In this document: piece after piece, positions 1 through 9,858 of the stretch | Layout: each line of letters opens with the position of its first letter | Position numbering within the stretch: position 1 is the stretch's first letter | Assembly (NCBI RefSeq): GCF_040126305.1 | Contig: NZ_CP149510.1 | Location: 845,001 to 909,000, forward strand | Origin: Pararhizobium sp. A13 | GTDB lineage: Bacteria > Pseudomonadota > Alphaproteobacteria > Rhizobiales > Rhizobiaceae | DNA length: 64,000 bases | Direction of reading: 5' to 3' | Notes under the pieces: model-generated | Told to the model about the DNA's origin: nothing | The model's database searches: none | The model's input: the letters and a program-made list of their open reading frames with translations, nothing else | Translations under genes and position numbers: made by a program

Positions 1-455
1 GGGTTTTGGTGAGCGGAAACGTTGCAGATGGGGCTCTGTGGACAAACTATCGCGCATTTTTTTGCCATACCGACTAAAACAACCCGTGATTGAAAGGCGG
101 CCAATGTGCGCGGCGCTTTGTTTGGTGAGGACCAGTGAGCCGCCCTGGACGGCTAGGGAATGGGAATTGCATGATCATTTCCATCAAGAGGCAGCCGACG
201 AATGCATATTACGTAAACTGCTGGAAATAATGCTCAAACTTGCGCAAGGCATTGTGGACCATCCGCCGGCGACGCAATTTACCGGGCGCAATTCCCTCGA
301 AAAATGCCGCGATTGAAATGCAACCGCCGCGCTATAGATACATGCCTGTCAGCGACATTGCGGCGTTTGAACCACGACAGATGGCCTTGCCTTTGCGAAA
401 AAATTGGCATTCTCTCGCCGCTTCACAACCTAAAAAGAGGGGAAGGAAAACAAAA
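1..455. other. Upstream region without a convincing gene
   Basis: No reading frame here has a ribosome binding site, a recognisable domain or typical rhizobial composition. A 92-codon frame at 38-316 translates to a sequence I do not recognise. The segment ends with a purine-rich GAGGGGAAGG stretch directly before the first binding-protein gene, so it probably holds that operon's promoter, but I cannot point to convincing -35/-10 boxes. Confidence 0.5.
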
Positions 456-2054
456 ATGACATTGGCAAAAATCAACCTCCGCACAGCGATCCTGCTCGGA
501 TCGTTTCTCATTGGCGCGAGCCCGGTGCTCGCGGAAACCGTTCTGCATCGCGGCAATGCCGGCGAACCGCAGACGCTCGATCAGGCTCACACCTCCATCA
601 ACATCGAAGAGTTCATCCTGAAGGATCTCTATGAAGGCCTGACCATTTACGATGCGGCCGGCAAGGTCGTTCCGGGCGCCGCCGAAACGTGGGACCTCTC
701 CGACGACGGCTTGGTTTATACCTTCAAGCTGCGCGCCGACGCCAAGTGGTCGGACGGCTCGCCGGTGACCGCCGCCGACTTCGTCTTCTCCATCCAGCGT
801 GTCGAGGACCCGAAGACCGCCGCCGGCTACGCCAACATTCTCTTCCCGATCAAGAACGCCGAAAAGGTCAACAAGGGCGAAGTGCCGGTCGACCAGCTGG
901 GTATCAAGGCCATCGACGACAAGACGCTTGAAATCACCCTTGAGCGTCCGACACCCTTCTTCCTGGAACTGCTGGCGCACCAGACCGCTCTGCCGGTCTC
1001 CAAGGCAAGCGTCGAGAAGAACGGCGCCGATTTCGTCAAGCCGGGCGTCATGGTCTCGAACGGCGCCTACAAGCTCGTCGCCCATACGCCGAACGACAGC
1101 CTGACCACCGAAAAGAACCCGTCCTACTGGGATGCGGCCAACGTCAAGATCGACAAGGTGATCTTCTACCCGATCGACGATCAAGCCGCATCCGTCCGTC
1201 GGTTTGAGGCCAAGGAAATGGACCTTGCCTACAACTTCTCGGCCGACCAGCTGGACCGCCTGCGCAAGTCCTATGGCGAGCAGGTCCATGTTTCGCCGAC
1301 GCTTGCGACCTATTACTACGCCTTCGACACGCGTCAGGAGCCCTATAGCGACGTTCGCGTTCGCCGTGCGCTCTCCATGGCCGTCGACCGCGACTTCCTC
1401 GCCAAGGAAATCTACAGCGGTTCGCAGCTGCCATCCTACTCCATGGTGCCTCCGGGAATGGCGAGCTACGGCGATCCGGCAAAGGCCGACTTCTCCGAGA
1501 TGTCACAGCTCGACCGTGAGGATGAAGCGCTCAAGCTGATGAAGGACGCCGGTTACGGCGAAGGCGGCAAGCCGCTCAACATCGAGATCCGCTACAACAC
1601 CAATCCGAACCATGAGCGCGTCGCGACGGCTGTCGCCGACATGTGGAAGAACACGTTCGGCGCCAAGGTGTCGCTGGTCAATCTCGACGTCTCCTCGCAC
1701 TACGCCTACCTTCAGGAAGGTGGCAAGTTCAACGTCGCCCGCGCCGGCTGGGTCGCCGACTATGCCGACGCCGAAAACTTCCTGGCGCTCAGCCTCTCCT
1801 CGAACAAGACCTTCAACTACGGTCATTTCGAGAACCCCGAGTTCGACGCGCTGATGAAGAAGTCCTACGAGGAGATCGATCCGACCGTCCGTTCAAAGAC
1901 GCTTCATGAAGCCGAAGCGCTTCTGATGAAGGAACAGCCGATCGCGCCGTTCCTGACCCAGGCCGATCTCTGGCTGGTGTCCGACAAGGTGAAGGGTTGG
2001 CAGGATAACGCCGTCAACGCGCATCTCAGCCGCTTCCTGAGCGTTTCCGAATAA
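456..2054 (+). CDS. Oligopeptide ABC transporter substrate-binding protein (SBP_bac_5 family)
   Basis: Periplasmic binding protein that would capture peptides and deliver them to the two permeases encoded next. The 532-residue chain starts with a Sec signal peptide (charged MTLAKINLR, hydrophobic stretch, cleavage near SPVLA-ET at about residue 25). It continues with the family 5 pattern: TLDQAHTS, GLTIYDAAGKVVPGAAETW, and a FKLRADAKWSDGSPVTAADF block that matches the signature of OppA-like proteins. Length is close to that of E. coli OppA (543 aa). The frame is open further upstream, but the ATG at 456 is preceded by GAGGGGAAGG and is the only start that places the signal peptide at the N terminus. 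It is the first gene of a four-gene operon. The ligand, whether peptide, opine or murein peptide, cannot be read from the sequence. Confidence 0.93.
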   Translation: MTLAKINLRTAILLGSFLIGASPVLAETVLHRGNAGEPQTLDQAHTSINIEEFILKDLYEGLTIYDAAGKVVPGAAETWDLSDDGLVYTFKLRADAKWSDGSPVTAADFVFSIQRVEDPKTAAGYANILFPIKNAEKVNKGEVPVDQLGIKAIDDKTLEITLERPTPFFLELLAHQTALPVSKASVEKNGADFVKPGVMVSNGAYKLVAHTPNDSLTTEKNPSYWDAANVKIDKVIFYPIDDQAASVRRFEAKEMDLAYNFSADQLDRLRKSYGEQVHVSPTLATYYYAFDTRQEPYSDVRVRRALSMAVDRDFLAKEIYSGSQLPSYSMVPPGMASYGDPAKADFSEMSQLDREDEALKLMKDAGYGEGGKPLNIEIRYNTNPNHERVATAVADMWKNTFGAKVSLVNLDVSSHYAYLQEGGKFNVARAGWVADYADAENFLALSLSSNKTFNYGHFENPEFDALMKKSYEEIDPTVRSKTLHEAEALLMKEQPIAPFLTQADLWLVSDKVKGWQDNAVNAHLSRFLSVSE

Positions 2055-2063
2055 CGGATTTTT

Positions 2064-2091
2064 GACGCGCGGCGGCTTCGCGCCGCGCGTC
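2064..2091 (+). other. Strong intercistronic hairpin between binding-protein and permease genes
   Basis: An 11-bp perfect GC-rich stem (GACGCGCGGCG / CGCCGCGCGTC) with a 6-nt loop lies 9 bp after the binding-protein stop codon and 19 bp before the first permease gene. No T-run follows. Hairpins in this position commonly protect the upstream mRNA or attenuate readthrough, giving more binding protein than membrane components. That role is inferred. Confidence 0.6.
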
Positions 2092-2110
2092 ACGGTCAGA
2101 GAGCAAAACC

Positions 2111-3034
2111 ATGATCTCCTTTGTCCTGCGCCGCCTCGCGAGCGCCGTGCCGACCCTGTTTATCGTCGTCACGATTTCCTTCTTCCTGATGCGGTTCGCC
2201 CCCGGCGGCCCCTTCAATCTCGAGCGTCCGCTGCCGCCACAAACCATGGCGAACCTGATGGCGACCTACCATCTGGACCAGCCGCTCTGGAGCCAGTACC
2301 TGTCCTACATCGGCAATGCCGTCACCGGCGACTTCGGGCCGAGCTACATCTACAAGGACAACACCGTCGCCGAGCTGATCGGCAAGGGCCTGCCCTATTC
2401 GATCGAACTCGGCTCCTACGCGCTCCTGCTGGCGCTGATCGGCGGCGTTCTCGCCGGCACGCTGGCAGCCCTCCGACAGAACAGTTTCCTCGATTTCCTG
2501 ATCATGTCGATCTCGACCGTCGGCGTTACCGTGCCGAACTTCGTCGTCGGTCCGGTGCTGACGCTTATCTTTGCCATCACGCTCGCCTGGCTGCCCGCCG
2601 GAAGCTGGGGCGACGGCTCGCTGCGCTTCCTGATCTTGCCGATGATCGCGCTCGCTCTGCCGCAGCTTGCGGTCTTTGCCCGGTTGACGCGCGGCTCGAT
2701 GATCGAGGCGCTGCACACCGACCACATTCGCACGGCCCGCGCCTATGGCCTGCCGTCGCGCGTCGTCGTCGTCACCCATGCGATGCGCGCCGCCATGCTG
2801 CCGGTCGTTTCCTATCTCGCGCCCGCTGCCGCAGCGCTGCTCACCGGCTCGGCCGTCGTCGAGACGATCTTCACCATTCCCGGCGTCGGCCGCTACTTCG
2901 TGCTCGGCGCGATCAACCGCGACTACACGCTGGTGATGGGAACCGTGGTGCTGATCGCCATCTTCGTCATCGTCTTCAATCTCCTGGTCGACATTCTCTA
3001 CGGCCTTCTCGATCCGAGGGTTCGCCATGACTGA
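2111..3034 (+). CDS. ABC transporter permease, OppB type
   Basis: Inner-membrane permease of the peptide importer, 307 residues, the usual OppB/DppB length. It begins with the conserved MISFVLRRLASAVPTLFIVV membrane segment. The BPD_transp_1 core includes the ATPase-coupling loop around residues 205-225 (HIRTARAYGLPSRVVVVTHA, matching the EAA-G consensus). The C terminus (LVDILYGLLDPRVRHD) is typical of the family. The last codons overlap the next permease gene by 8 bp, so translation is probably coupled. It should heterodimerise with the product of the following gene. Confidence 0.93.
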   Translation: MISFVLRRLASAVPTLFIVVTISFFLMRFAPGGPFNLERPLPPQTMANLMATYHLDQPLWSQYLSYIGNAVTGDFGPSYIYKDNTVAELIGKGLPYSIELGSYALLLALIGGVLAGTLAALRQNSFLDFLIMSISTVGVTVPNFVVGPVLTLIFAITLAWLPAGSWGDGSLRFLILPMIALALPQLAVFARLTRGSMIEALHTDHIRTARAYGLPSRVVVVTHAMRAAMLPVVSYLAPAAAALLTGSAVVETIFTIPGVGRYFVLGAINRDYTLVMGTVVLIAIFVIVFNLLVDILYGLLDPRVRHD

Positions 3035-4157
3035 TATCGTCACCACCCCGGCTCTGCCGCCCGAAACCGCCAGCCGAAGCCTGTTCCAGCTCGCCACCAT
3101 GCGCTTCCGCCGCAACCGCGCCGCCATGGCCGGCTGCGTCACGCTGGTGCTGATCGCAATGTTTTCCTTCCTCGGCCCCTATTTCGTCAGCCACACCTAC
3201 GACCAGGTCTTTCCGTCCTATGTCTCGATCCCGCCGAGCTTCGAGCCACGGCCGGACGCGTCGAGCCTGCAGGAGGTGATGGAAGGCGTTGCCGGACGGG
3301 CGCGCGTCGACCTGAAGGAGTTTGCCGTCGAAGGCCAGACCTTCACGGCCACAGTGACATCCGACGAGCCGATCGATCCGCGCGCCACGCGCTACTTCGA
3401 CCGGGCCAACGAATTCGACAGCACGCAAGTGGTGGCGACCGAAAACGATGGAAAGACGCTGAAGCTCACTGGCCGCGTCTCGCGGGAATATTTCCTGTTC
3501 GGCACGGATTCCAACGGCCGCGACCTGATGGCCCGCGTCATGCTCGGCGGCCAGATCTCGATTGCCGTCGGCTTGCTTGCGAGCCTCGTCTCGCTCAGCA
3601 TCGGCGTTCTCTACGGCGCCACCTCCGGCTATATCGGCGGCCGCATCGACAATGTCATGATGCGTTTCGTCGAAATCCTCTATTCGCTGCCCTTCGTCTT
3701 CCTCGTCGTCGTGCTCGTCGTCTTCTTCGGACGCTCGTTCATCCTGATCTTCCTCGTCATCGGCGCGGTGGAGTGGCTGGACATGGCCCGCATCGTGCGC
3801 GGCCAGACGCTGGCACTGAAACGGCGCGAATTCATCGGCGCGGCGCAGGCGCTGGGGCTGACAGACTGGCAGATCATCCGCCGCCACATCATCCCGAACA
3901 CCATCGGCCCGGTCGTCGTCTTCGTCACCGTCGTCGTGCCGAAGGTCATTCTGCTCGAAAGTTTCCTCTCCTTCCTCGGCCTCGGCGTTCAGGCGCCGCT
4001 GACGAGCTGGGGCGCGCTGATTGCGGAAGGCGCCAACAACATCCAGTCGGCGCCATGGCTTCTGATCTTCCCGGCGATCTTCTTCGTCCTCACCCTCTTC
4101 TCGCTGAATTTCGCCGGCGACGGCCTGCGCGATGCGCTCGACCCGAAGGACCGTTGA
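3027..4157 (+). CDS. ABC transporter permease, OppC type, with enlarged periplasmic domain
   Basis: Second permease subunit, 376 residues, longer than classical OppC (about 300). The excess lies between the first membrane helix (about residues 32-50) and the conserved FGTDSNGRDLMARVMLGG motif (about 155-172). About 100 residues of polar sequence there must be periplasmic. The rest is a standard BPD_transp_1 domain with the EFIGAAQALGLTDWQIIRRH coupling loop and the terminal FAGDGLRDALDPKDR. The start overlaps the upstream permease gene by 8 bp. The next gene begins 2 bp after the stop. Enlarged versions like this are known in the YejE branch of the family. Confidence 0.92.
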   Translation: MTDIVTTPALPPETASRSLFQLATMRFRRNRAAMAGCVTLVLIAMFSFLGPYFVSHTYDQVFPSYVSIPPSFEPRPDASSLQEVMEGVAGRARVDLKEFAVEGQTFTATVTSDEPIDPRATRYFDRANEFDSTQVVATENDGKTLKLTGRVSREYFLFGTDSNGRDLMARVMLGGQISIAVGLLASLVSLSIGVLYGATSGYIGGRIDNVMMRFVEILYSLPFVFLVVVLVVFFGRSFILIFLVIGAVEWLDMARIVRGQTLALKRREFIGAAQALGLTDWQIIRRHIIPNTIGPVVVFVTVVVPKVILLESFLSFLGLGVQAPLTSWGALIAEGANNIQSAPWLLIFPAIFFVLTLFSLNFAGDGLRDALDPKDR

Positions 4158-4158
4158 C

Positions 4159-5760
4159 ATGACTGATTCACGGGAAACAATTCTCGCCGTCCGCAACCTC
4201 AAGGTCAGTTTCTCGACCCCGGATGGAACGGTGGAAGCGGTCAAGGGCATCGATCTCGACGTGAAGGCCGGCGAAACGATTGCCGTCGTGGGCGAATCCG
4301 GCTCCGGCAAGAGCCAGACCATGATGGGCATCATGGGCCTGCTTGCCGGCAACGGTACGGTCACGGGATCGGCAAAATACCGCGGCCAGGAACTGGTCGG
4401 CCTACCTCTGAAGGCGCTGAACACTGTGCGCGGCGCCAAGATCACCATGATCTTCCAGGAACCGATGACCTCGCTCGATCCGCTCTACACGATTGGCCGC
4501 CAGATCGCCGAACCGATCGTCCATCACCACGGCGGCACGTTCAAACAGGCCCGCATCCGGGTGCTCGAACTGCTCGAACTGGTTGGCATTCCCGAACCGA
4601 AGCGGCGGATCGACAGCTATCCGCACGAACTCTCCGGCGGCCAGCGCCAGCGCGTGATGATCGCCATGGCGCTCGCCAACGATCCTGACATCCTGATCGC
4701 CGATGAGCCGACGACGGCGCTCGACGTCACCATCCAGGCGCAGATCCTCGACCTGCTCAATTCGCTGCAGGCCAAGTTCGGCATGGCCGTCGTGCTGATC
4801 ACCCACGACCTCGGCATCGTCCGCCATTTCGCCAGCCGCGTTGCCGTCATGCGCCGCGGCGAGGTGGTCGAGACGGGAACCACTGCCGACATCTTCGAGC
4901 GGCCGCAGGCGGACTATACCAAGATGCTGCTGGCCGCCGAGCCGCGCGGCCACAAGGCACCACCGGCGAACAACGCGCCGATCGTTCTCGAAGGCGCGAA
5001 TGTTGCCGTCGACTATGCCACCGGCGGCGGCCTGTTCGGCAGCTCCGCCGGGGTGTTTCGCGCCGTCGATGGCGTCAGCATCCGGCTGAAGCAGGGCCAG
5101 ACCATCGGCATCGTCGGCGAATCCGGCTCCGGCAAATCAACGCTCGGCCGCGCGCTTCTGCGGCTAATCCCGAGCAGCGGGCGCTACCAGTTTGGTTCGA
5201 CGAACATCTCCAATTTCAGCCGCTCCGCCATGCGGCCGCTGCGCCGTGAGCTGCAACTGGTGTTCCAGGATCCGTATGGATCGCTGTCGCCGCGCCAGAC
5301 GGTGGGCGAAATCGTCACCGAGGGGCTCTATGTCCACGAGCCGCAGCTCAGCCGCGCCGAGCGTGACAGGCGGGCGATCGAGGCGCTCAAGGAGGTCGGC
5401 CTCGACCCGGCCGCCCGCAACCGCTATCCGCACGAATTCTCCGGCGGCCAGCGGCAGCGCATCGCCATTGCCCGCGCCATCATCCTCAAGCCGAAGGTCG
5501 TCATTCTCGACGAACCGACCTCGGCGCTCGACCGCTCGGTGCAAGGGCAGGTCATCGACCTTCTGCGCGACCTGCAGAAGGCAAATGGCCTCTCCTACAT
5601 CTTCATCAGCCACGACCTGTCGGTGATCAAGGCGATGTCGGATTACGTGGTGGTGATGAAGAACGGCAGGATCGTCGAGGAGGGCAATACCGACGCGATC
5701 TTCGAAGCGCCGCGCGAGAGCTATACCCAGACCCTGATGAGCGCCGCCTTCACGGCCTGA
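4159..5760 (+). CDS. ABC transporter ATP-binding protein, fused OppD-OppF type
   Basis: Cytoplasmic energising subunit made of two ABC cassettes in one 533-residue chain. The first cassette has Walker [11 protein letters not shown] (about residue 48), signature LSGGQRQRV and Walker [13 protein letters not shown]. The second has [20 protein letters not shown] and [12 protein letters not shown]. Both carry the family's oligopeptide C-terminal extension. Such DF fusions resemble YejF and differ from the separate OppD and OppF proteins. The frame is open to 4132, but the ATG at 4159 follows the OppC stop by one base and removes an implausible N-terminal extension. It is the last gene of the operon. 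Confidence 0.93.
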   Translation: MTDSRETILAVRNLKVSFSTPDGTVEAVKGIDLDVKAGETIAVVGESGSGKSQTMMGIMGLLAGNGTVTGSAKYRGQELVGLPLKALNTVRGAKITMIFQEPMTSLDPLYTIGRQIAEPIVHHHGGTFKQARIRVLELLELVGIPEPKRRIDSYPHELSGGQRQRVMIAMALANDPDILIADEPTTALDVTIQAQILDLLNSLQAKFGMAVVLITHDLGIVRHFASRVAVMRRGEVVETGTTADIFERPQADYTKMLLAAEPRGHKAPPANNAPIVLEGANVAVDYATGGGLFGSSAGVFRAVDGVSIRLKQGQTIGIVGESGSGKSTLGRALLRLIPSSGRYQFGSTNISNFSRSAMRPLRRELQLVFQDPYGSLSPRQTVGEIVTEGLYVHEPQLSRAERDRRAIEALKEVGLDPAARNRYPHEFSGGQRQRIAIARAIILKPKVVILDEPTSALDRSVQGQVIDLLRDLQKANGLSYIFISHDLSVIKAMSDYVVVMKNGRIVEEGNTDAIFEAPRESYTQTLMSAAFTA

Positions 5761-5773
5761 CCGGAACAGGAGT

Positions 5774-5791
5774 CCGGACTTGAACGTCCGG
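5774..5791. terminator. Weak hairpin between convergent genes
   Basis: CCGGAC / GTCCGG pairs around a 6-nt loop in the 33 bp between the stop of the ATPase gene and the stop of the convergent exporter gene. No T-tract is present, so it is at most a factor-dependent or weak bidirectional terminator. Confidence 0.3.
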
Positions 5792-5793
5792 GC

Positions 5794-6723
5794 TCACACG
5801 GTTCGCTTCGCGTGTTCCTGCGGTTTCAGCCGCTTCAGCTGCTGTTCGCGGAAGAAGATGAACAGGCCGGAGGCGATGATCAGGGCGGAGCCGAGGATAA
5901 CCGTCCATCGCGGCGTATCGCCGAAGAAGATCCAGCCGAAGACAACAGCCCAGAAGAGCAGCGTATATTGCAGCGGCACGACGGTGGCCGCATCCGCCAG
6001 TTTCAGCGAGCGGGTGACGAGGATATGGGCGAGCATGGCGACGATGCCGAGAAGGCTGAGGCACGCCAGGGCCTGCATGTCCATCGGCGCCCAGCCCACG
6101 GGATTGGCGCCGACACCGACCAGCGAGAAGATCAGGGCGCCGCTCAGCTGCCAGAAGATCAGCGTCGTATCCGGCGTTGATCGCAAGGTTCGGCCGAGAA
6201 GGAGCGCGAAGGCATAGGCCGCGCTGCCAACGAGCGCGATCAGCGCCGGCAGCGAGAAACTCTCGCTTGAGGGCTCGAGCGCGATGACGACACCGGCAAA
6301 GCCGATCAGGATTGCCGTCCACCGCCGCCAGCCCACATGCTCACCGAGCAGGAACGGAGACGCCGCGGCGACATAGATCGGCGCCGCCAGCCAATAGGTC
6401 ATCGCATCGGCAAGCGGCATATAGGCGACGGCGAAATAGAAAGCGGATGCATCGACGGCAAAAAGCAGCGACCGCAGTCCCTGCAGCCACGGCCGATCGA
6501 CGATGAGCAGGCTGCGCCACCCGCGCTTGACGAAAAACGGAATAAGCACCACCAGCGCCGCCAGACTGCGGATCGTCATCAACTGGCTGACGGAATAGGT
6601 CGAAACCAGCCATTTCCCCATCGTGTCGTTGAGCGAGAACATCAGCATGCCAAGCAGCATGAAGAGGACGCCGGTGCGGGCGGCGTTCGAAGTGTGAGCA
6701 ATGGGGGCTGTTGCGGCAGTCAT
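5794..6723 (-). CDS. DMT-superfamily (EamA) transporter
   Basis: Inner-membrane drug/metabolite transporter family protein of 309 residues with ten predicted hydrophobic segments arranged as two EamA repeats. The first opens with GVLFMLLGMLMFSLNDTMGKW and the second with GSAAYAFALLLGRTL. RhaT/YdcZ-like exporters of this size move amino acids or other small metabolites. No substrate can be assigned. The frame extends upstream to 6855, but the extension (SSIFVDGLQCQNVRVAGIFPG) is not membrane-like, and the ATG at 6723 fits the family N terminus better. The gene is divergent from the oxidoreductase gene, with about 270 bp between them. Confidence 0.88.
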   Translation of the reverse strand: MTAATAPIAHTSNAARTGVLFMLLGMLMFSLNDTMGKWLVSTYSVSQLMTIRSLAALVVLIPFFVKRGWRSLLIVDRPWLQGLRSLLFAVDASAFYFAVAYMPLADAMTYWLAAPIYVAAASPFLLGEHVGWRRWTAILIGFAGVVIALEPSSESFSLPALIALVGSAAYAFALLLGRTLRSTPDTTLIFWQLSGALIFSLVGVGANPVGWAPMDMQALACLSLLGIVAMLAHILVTRSLKLADAATVVPLQYTLLFWAVVFGWIFFGDTPRWTVILGSALIIASGLFIFFREQQLKRLKPQEHAKRTV

Positions 6724-6993
6724 GGCATCGGTTCCGGGAAAGATGCCTGCCACTCGCACATTCTGGCACTGCAATCCATCCACGAAAATCGATGAGTCGA
6801 TGAACAATCGGAATGCAAGCCTCGCTCGACCACTTCCATCTCTTTGATGCTGCACTGCAGCATGATAGAAATATCCTATTAGCGCATGCGAAATGGGCCA
6901 TTGAAAGAAAACCGAAATTCGATCACAAGCCTGTGTAACCGAACTTTTTGATCAAGTTTCTTCTATCGACCGCGCGCGAGGATCGCTTCGTTC

Positions 6994-9297
6994 ATGGGCA
7001 AGACTGTTTTCATCGGCAAGCGTTCCAGCGCGGCAGGCGGCTGGGGGGCGCTGAAAAGCTGCGGCAAGCGGCTTCTGGAAAGCGGCTCGCCGCTTTCGGG
7101 CGCCCGTGCCTTGCTGAAGGCCAACCAGCCCGATGGCTTCGACTGCCCAGGTTGCGCCTGGGGTGATCCGGAACATGGGTCCTCGTTCGAATTCTGCGAG
7201 AACGGCGTCAAGGCCGTTGCCTGGGAAGCGACGGACAAGCGCACGCCGCCCGACTTCTTCGCGGCCCATACAGTCTCCGAGCTGAAGACCTGGAGCGACT
7301 ACGCGCTGGAACAGCAGGGCCGGCTCACCCATCCCATGCGCTACGACCGCGCCACGGACACCTATGTTCGCGTCAGCTGGGATACCGCCTTTGCCGAGAT
7401 CGGTGCGATCCTTAACAGCTTCGACACGCCGGACCGGGCCGAGTTCTACACCTCCGGCCGCGCCTCCAACGAAGCCGCATTCCTCTATCAGCTCTTCGTC
7501 CGGCTCTACGGCACCAACAATTTTCCCGATTGCTCCAACATGTGCCATGAGGCAAGCGGCATCGCGATGAAGCAGGCGGTCGGCGTCGGCAAGGGCACGG
7601 TGCTGCTGGAGGATTTCGAGAAGGCCGATGCCATCTTCGTCATCGGCCAGAACCCAGGCACCAACCATCCGCGCATGCTCGGCGATCTCCGCCGCGCGGC
7701 CCAACGCGGTGCGAAGATCGCCGTCTTCAATCCGGTTCGCGAGCGCGGCCTGGAACGCTTCGCCGACCCGCAGGACAAGCTGGAAATGCTGCGCGGCGGC
7801 TCGACCGAGATCGCCAGCGACTATTTCCAGCCACGCCTCGGCGGCGACATGGCGGCTGTTCGCGGCATGGCCAAGGCTGTCTTCGCGGCGGATGACGCAG
7901 CACTTGCGGCGGGCGAGCCCTCTGTTCTGGACCTCGGTTTCATCAACCGGCACACTGCGGATTTCGACGCCTATCGCGCCGCTGTTGATGCGACCACGTG
8001 GGAAGAGATCGAGGACCAGTCCGGCCTGACGCGCGCCGAAATCGAGCGGGCGGCGACAATCTATCTTAGCGCCGAGCGGGTGATCTGCACCTGGGCGATG
8101 GGCGTCACCCAGCACCGGCATTCGGTGATCACCATCCGCGAGATCGCCAATTTCATGCTGCTGCGCGGCAATATCGGCAAGCCGGGTGCCGGCCTCTGCC
8201 CCGTACGCGGCCATTCAAACGTCCAGGGCGACCGCACCGTCGGCATCAACGAGAAGCCGCCGGCGGCCTTTCTCGACGCACTGGAGCAGGAATTCGATTT
8301 CAAGGCGCCGCGGCACGAGGGCCACAACGTGCTTGCCGCCATCGGCGCGATGCTGGATGGCTCGGCAAAGGCGTTCATCGGCCTCGGCGGCAATTTCGCG
8401 CGCGCAACACCGGACAGCCCAATCATCGAAAAGGCGCTGGCCTCGCAGAAGCTGACGGCCAACATCGCCACCAAGCTCAACCACTCGCACCTGATGCCGG
8501 GCGAGGTGAGCTTCATCCTGCCCTGCCTCGGCCGCACCGAAATCGACCGGAATACGAAGGGCGTCAGCCAGATCGTCACCGTCGAGGATTCGATGAGCAT
8601 GGTGCACGGCTCCGGCGGCATCAACAAACCGGCATCGCCCGAGCTGCGCTCCGAAGTGGCGATCATCGCAGGCATCGCTGCCGCGACCGTCGGTTCGGTA
8701 AAGGTCGATTGGGCAGCACTTGCCGATGACTACGACCTGATCCGCGATCACATTGCCAACGTGATCCCCGGCTTTGAAAACTACAACGAGCGCGTCCGCA
8801 AGCCGCGCGGCTTCCATCTGCGCAATGCCGCCGCCAATCGCGAGTGGGAAACGCCGGAAGGTCGCGCCACATTCTGGGCCGGCCCGCTCCCCGATGCCGT
8901 CGAACATCAGGTCGCCCGCGGCCAGGACGGCGTTTTCGTGCTGCAGACCTTCCGCTCGCACGACCAGTACAACACGACGATCTACGGCATGGACGACCGC
9001 TATCGTGGCGTTTACGGCGAGCGCAACGTCGTCTTCATCAACCCGGCCGACCTTGCCGACCTCGGCGCCGAGAGCGGTGACCGCGCCGATGTGATCGGCC
9101 GCCACGGCGACGGCATCTCCCGCATCGCAACCAACTTCCGCTTCGTACCCTATGATATCCCGCGCGGCTGCGTCGCCGGCTACTATCCGGAACTCAACGT
9201 GCTCGTGCCCTTGTCGAGCGCCGGGGACGAGAGCGATACGCCGACGTCAAAATCGGTACTGGTATCCTTCCGCACCAAAGCCACAGATGCAGCCTGA
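6994..9297 (+). CDS. Molybdopterin-dependent oxidoreductase, FdhF/YdeP family
   Basis: A 767-residue protein with the molybdopterin oxidoreductase domain and the C-terminal molydopterin dinucleotide-binding domain. Recognisable blocks are FDCPGCAWGD (Cys51 and Cys54, with a third Cys near residue 68), YTSGRASNEAAFLYQLFVRLYGTN, NMCHEASG, GQNPGTNHPRML, and YNTTIYGMDDRYRGVYGERN near the C terminus. No Tat or Sec signal is present, so the enzyme should be cytoplasmic. E. coli YdeP is linked to acid resistance, but its substrate is unknown, and the same holds here. The stop codon overlaps the start of the next small gene (TGATG), which points to co-expression. Length agrees with E. coli YdeP (about 760 aa). 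Confidence 0.93.
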   Translation: MGKTVFIGKRSSAAGGWGALKSCGKRLLESGSPLSGARALLKANQPDGFDCPGCAWGDPEHGSSFEFCENGVKAVAWEATDKRTPPDFFAAHTVSELKTWSDYALEQQGRLTHPMRYDRATDTYVRVSWDTAFAEIGAILNSFDTPDRAEFYTSGRASNEAAFLYQLFVRLYGTNNFPDCSNMCHEASGIAMKQAVGVGKGTVLLEDFEKADAIFVIGQNPGTNHPRMLGDLRRAAQRGAKIAVFNPVRERGLERFADPQDKLEMLRGGSTEIASDYFQPRLGGDMAAVRGMAKAVFAADDAALAAGEPSVLDLGFINRHTADFDAYRAAVDATTWEEIEDQSGLTRAEIERAATIYLSAERVICTWAMGVTQHRHSVITIREIANFMLLRGNIGKPGAGLCPVRGHSNVQGDRTVGINEKPPAAFLDALEQEFDFKAPRHEGHNVLAAIGAMLDGSAKAFIGLGGNFARATPDSPIIEKALASQKLTANIATKLNHSHLMPGEVSFILPCLGRTEIDRNTKGVSQIVTVEDSMSMVHGSGGINKPASPELRSEVAIIAGIAAATVGSVKVDWAALADDYDLIRDHIANVIPGFENYNERVRKPRGFHLRNAAANREWETPEGRATFWAGPLPDAVEHQVARGQDGVFVLQTFRSHDQYNTTIYGMDDRYRGVYGERNVVFINPADLADLGAESGDRADVIGRHGDGISRIATNFRFVPYDIPRGCVAGYYPELNVLVPLSSAGDESDTPTSKSVLVSFRTKATDAA

Positions 9298-9620
9298 TGC
9301 CGGATAGCCCGTCCGAAGGCGATTTCCTTGCCCTTGTCGAGGCTATCTGCGGCCAGGATGCCACGCTTTCGCCGCTGGGTGCGGGCATCATCGCTGCCAT
9401 TTCCGAAGGGATCGCCGATGACAGCCGCACCTTTGCCAAGCTATTCGGCATCGCCCACGCGCTCGTCCTGCGGGAGACCAATCTGCTTTGCGGACCGCAG
9501 GCGCCGATCGAAATCGTCCGTCGCGACGCCCGCACTCAGAGAGCGCACCTCAAACTTACCGTAAAAGGCAACATACTCATGGCCGGCGTCCTTGACCTTG
9601 GCCATATCGTTGCTAAGTAA
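9297..9620 (+). CDS. Unknown small protein translationally coupled to the YdeP-like oxidoreductase
   Basis: A 107-residue protein that I do not recognise. The start ATG overlaps the oxidoreductase stop by one base (TGATG), so the two are almost certainly made from one transcript. It is soluble, with an acidic helical N-terminal half (PSEGDFLALVEAICGQDATLSPLGAGIIAAIS) and a C-terminal half that looks beta-rich (RTQRAHLKLTVKGNILMAGVLDLGHIVAK). It has no cysteines beyond one or two and no obvious metal site. The coupling suggests an accessory factor, chaperone or subunit for the molybdoenzyme, as an inference from context only. Confidence 0.75.
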   Translation: MPDSPSEGDFLALVEAICGQDATLSPLGAGIIAAISEGIADDSRTFAKLFGIAHALVLRETNLLCGPQAPIEIVRRDARTQRAHLKLTVKGNILMAGVLDLGHIVAK

Positions 9621-9858
9621 GAACCATCTCCGCAGTGCAGGGCATTCTAACACGCCTGCGGAGTCAAACCTGATACCGGGCCCCTCTGGCGAGAATCTAC
9701 GGCGCTCTCGTGATGTCGGTATCACCCGCAAATAAGCCGGCGGACTATAAGCACATGACAATCCATCTCATGCGTTCTTCGCATGCCGTTCGTGGCATGC
9801 GGGATTTCTCCATTTATTCAACCCTTGCTCCGAGCTTTGACGGATCGGAGGTGCGCCC

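Noticed and set aside
2976..4448. 490-codon minus-strand frame over the OppC gene
   Set aside because: Low-complexity charged sequence antisense to a clear permease gene. It is a shadow frame.
9621..9858. Possible metal-responsive riboswitch before the DUF475 gene
   Set aside because: TerC-related genes sometimes have a yybP-ykoY leader, but I cannot find its conserved loops in this 238-bp gap.
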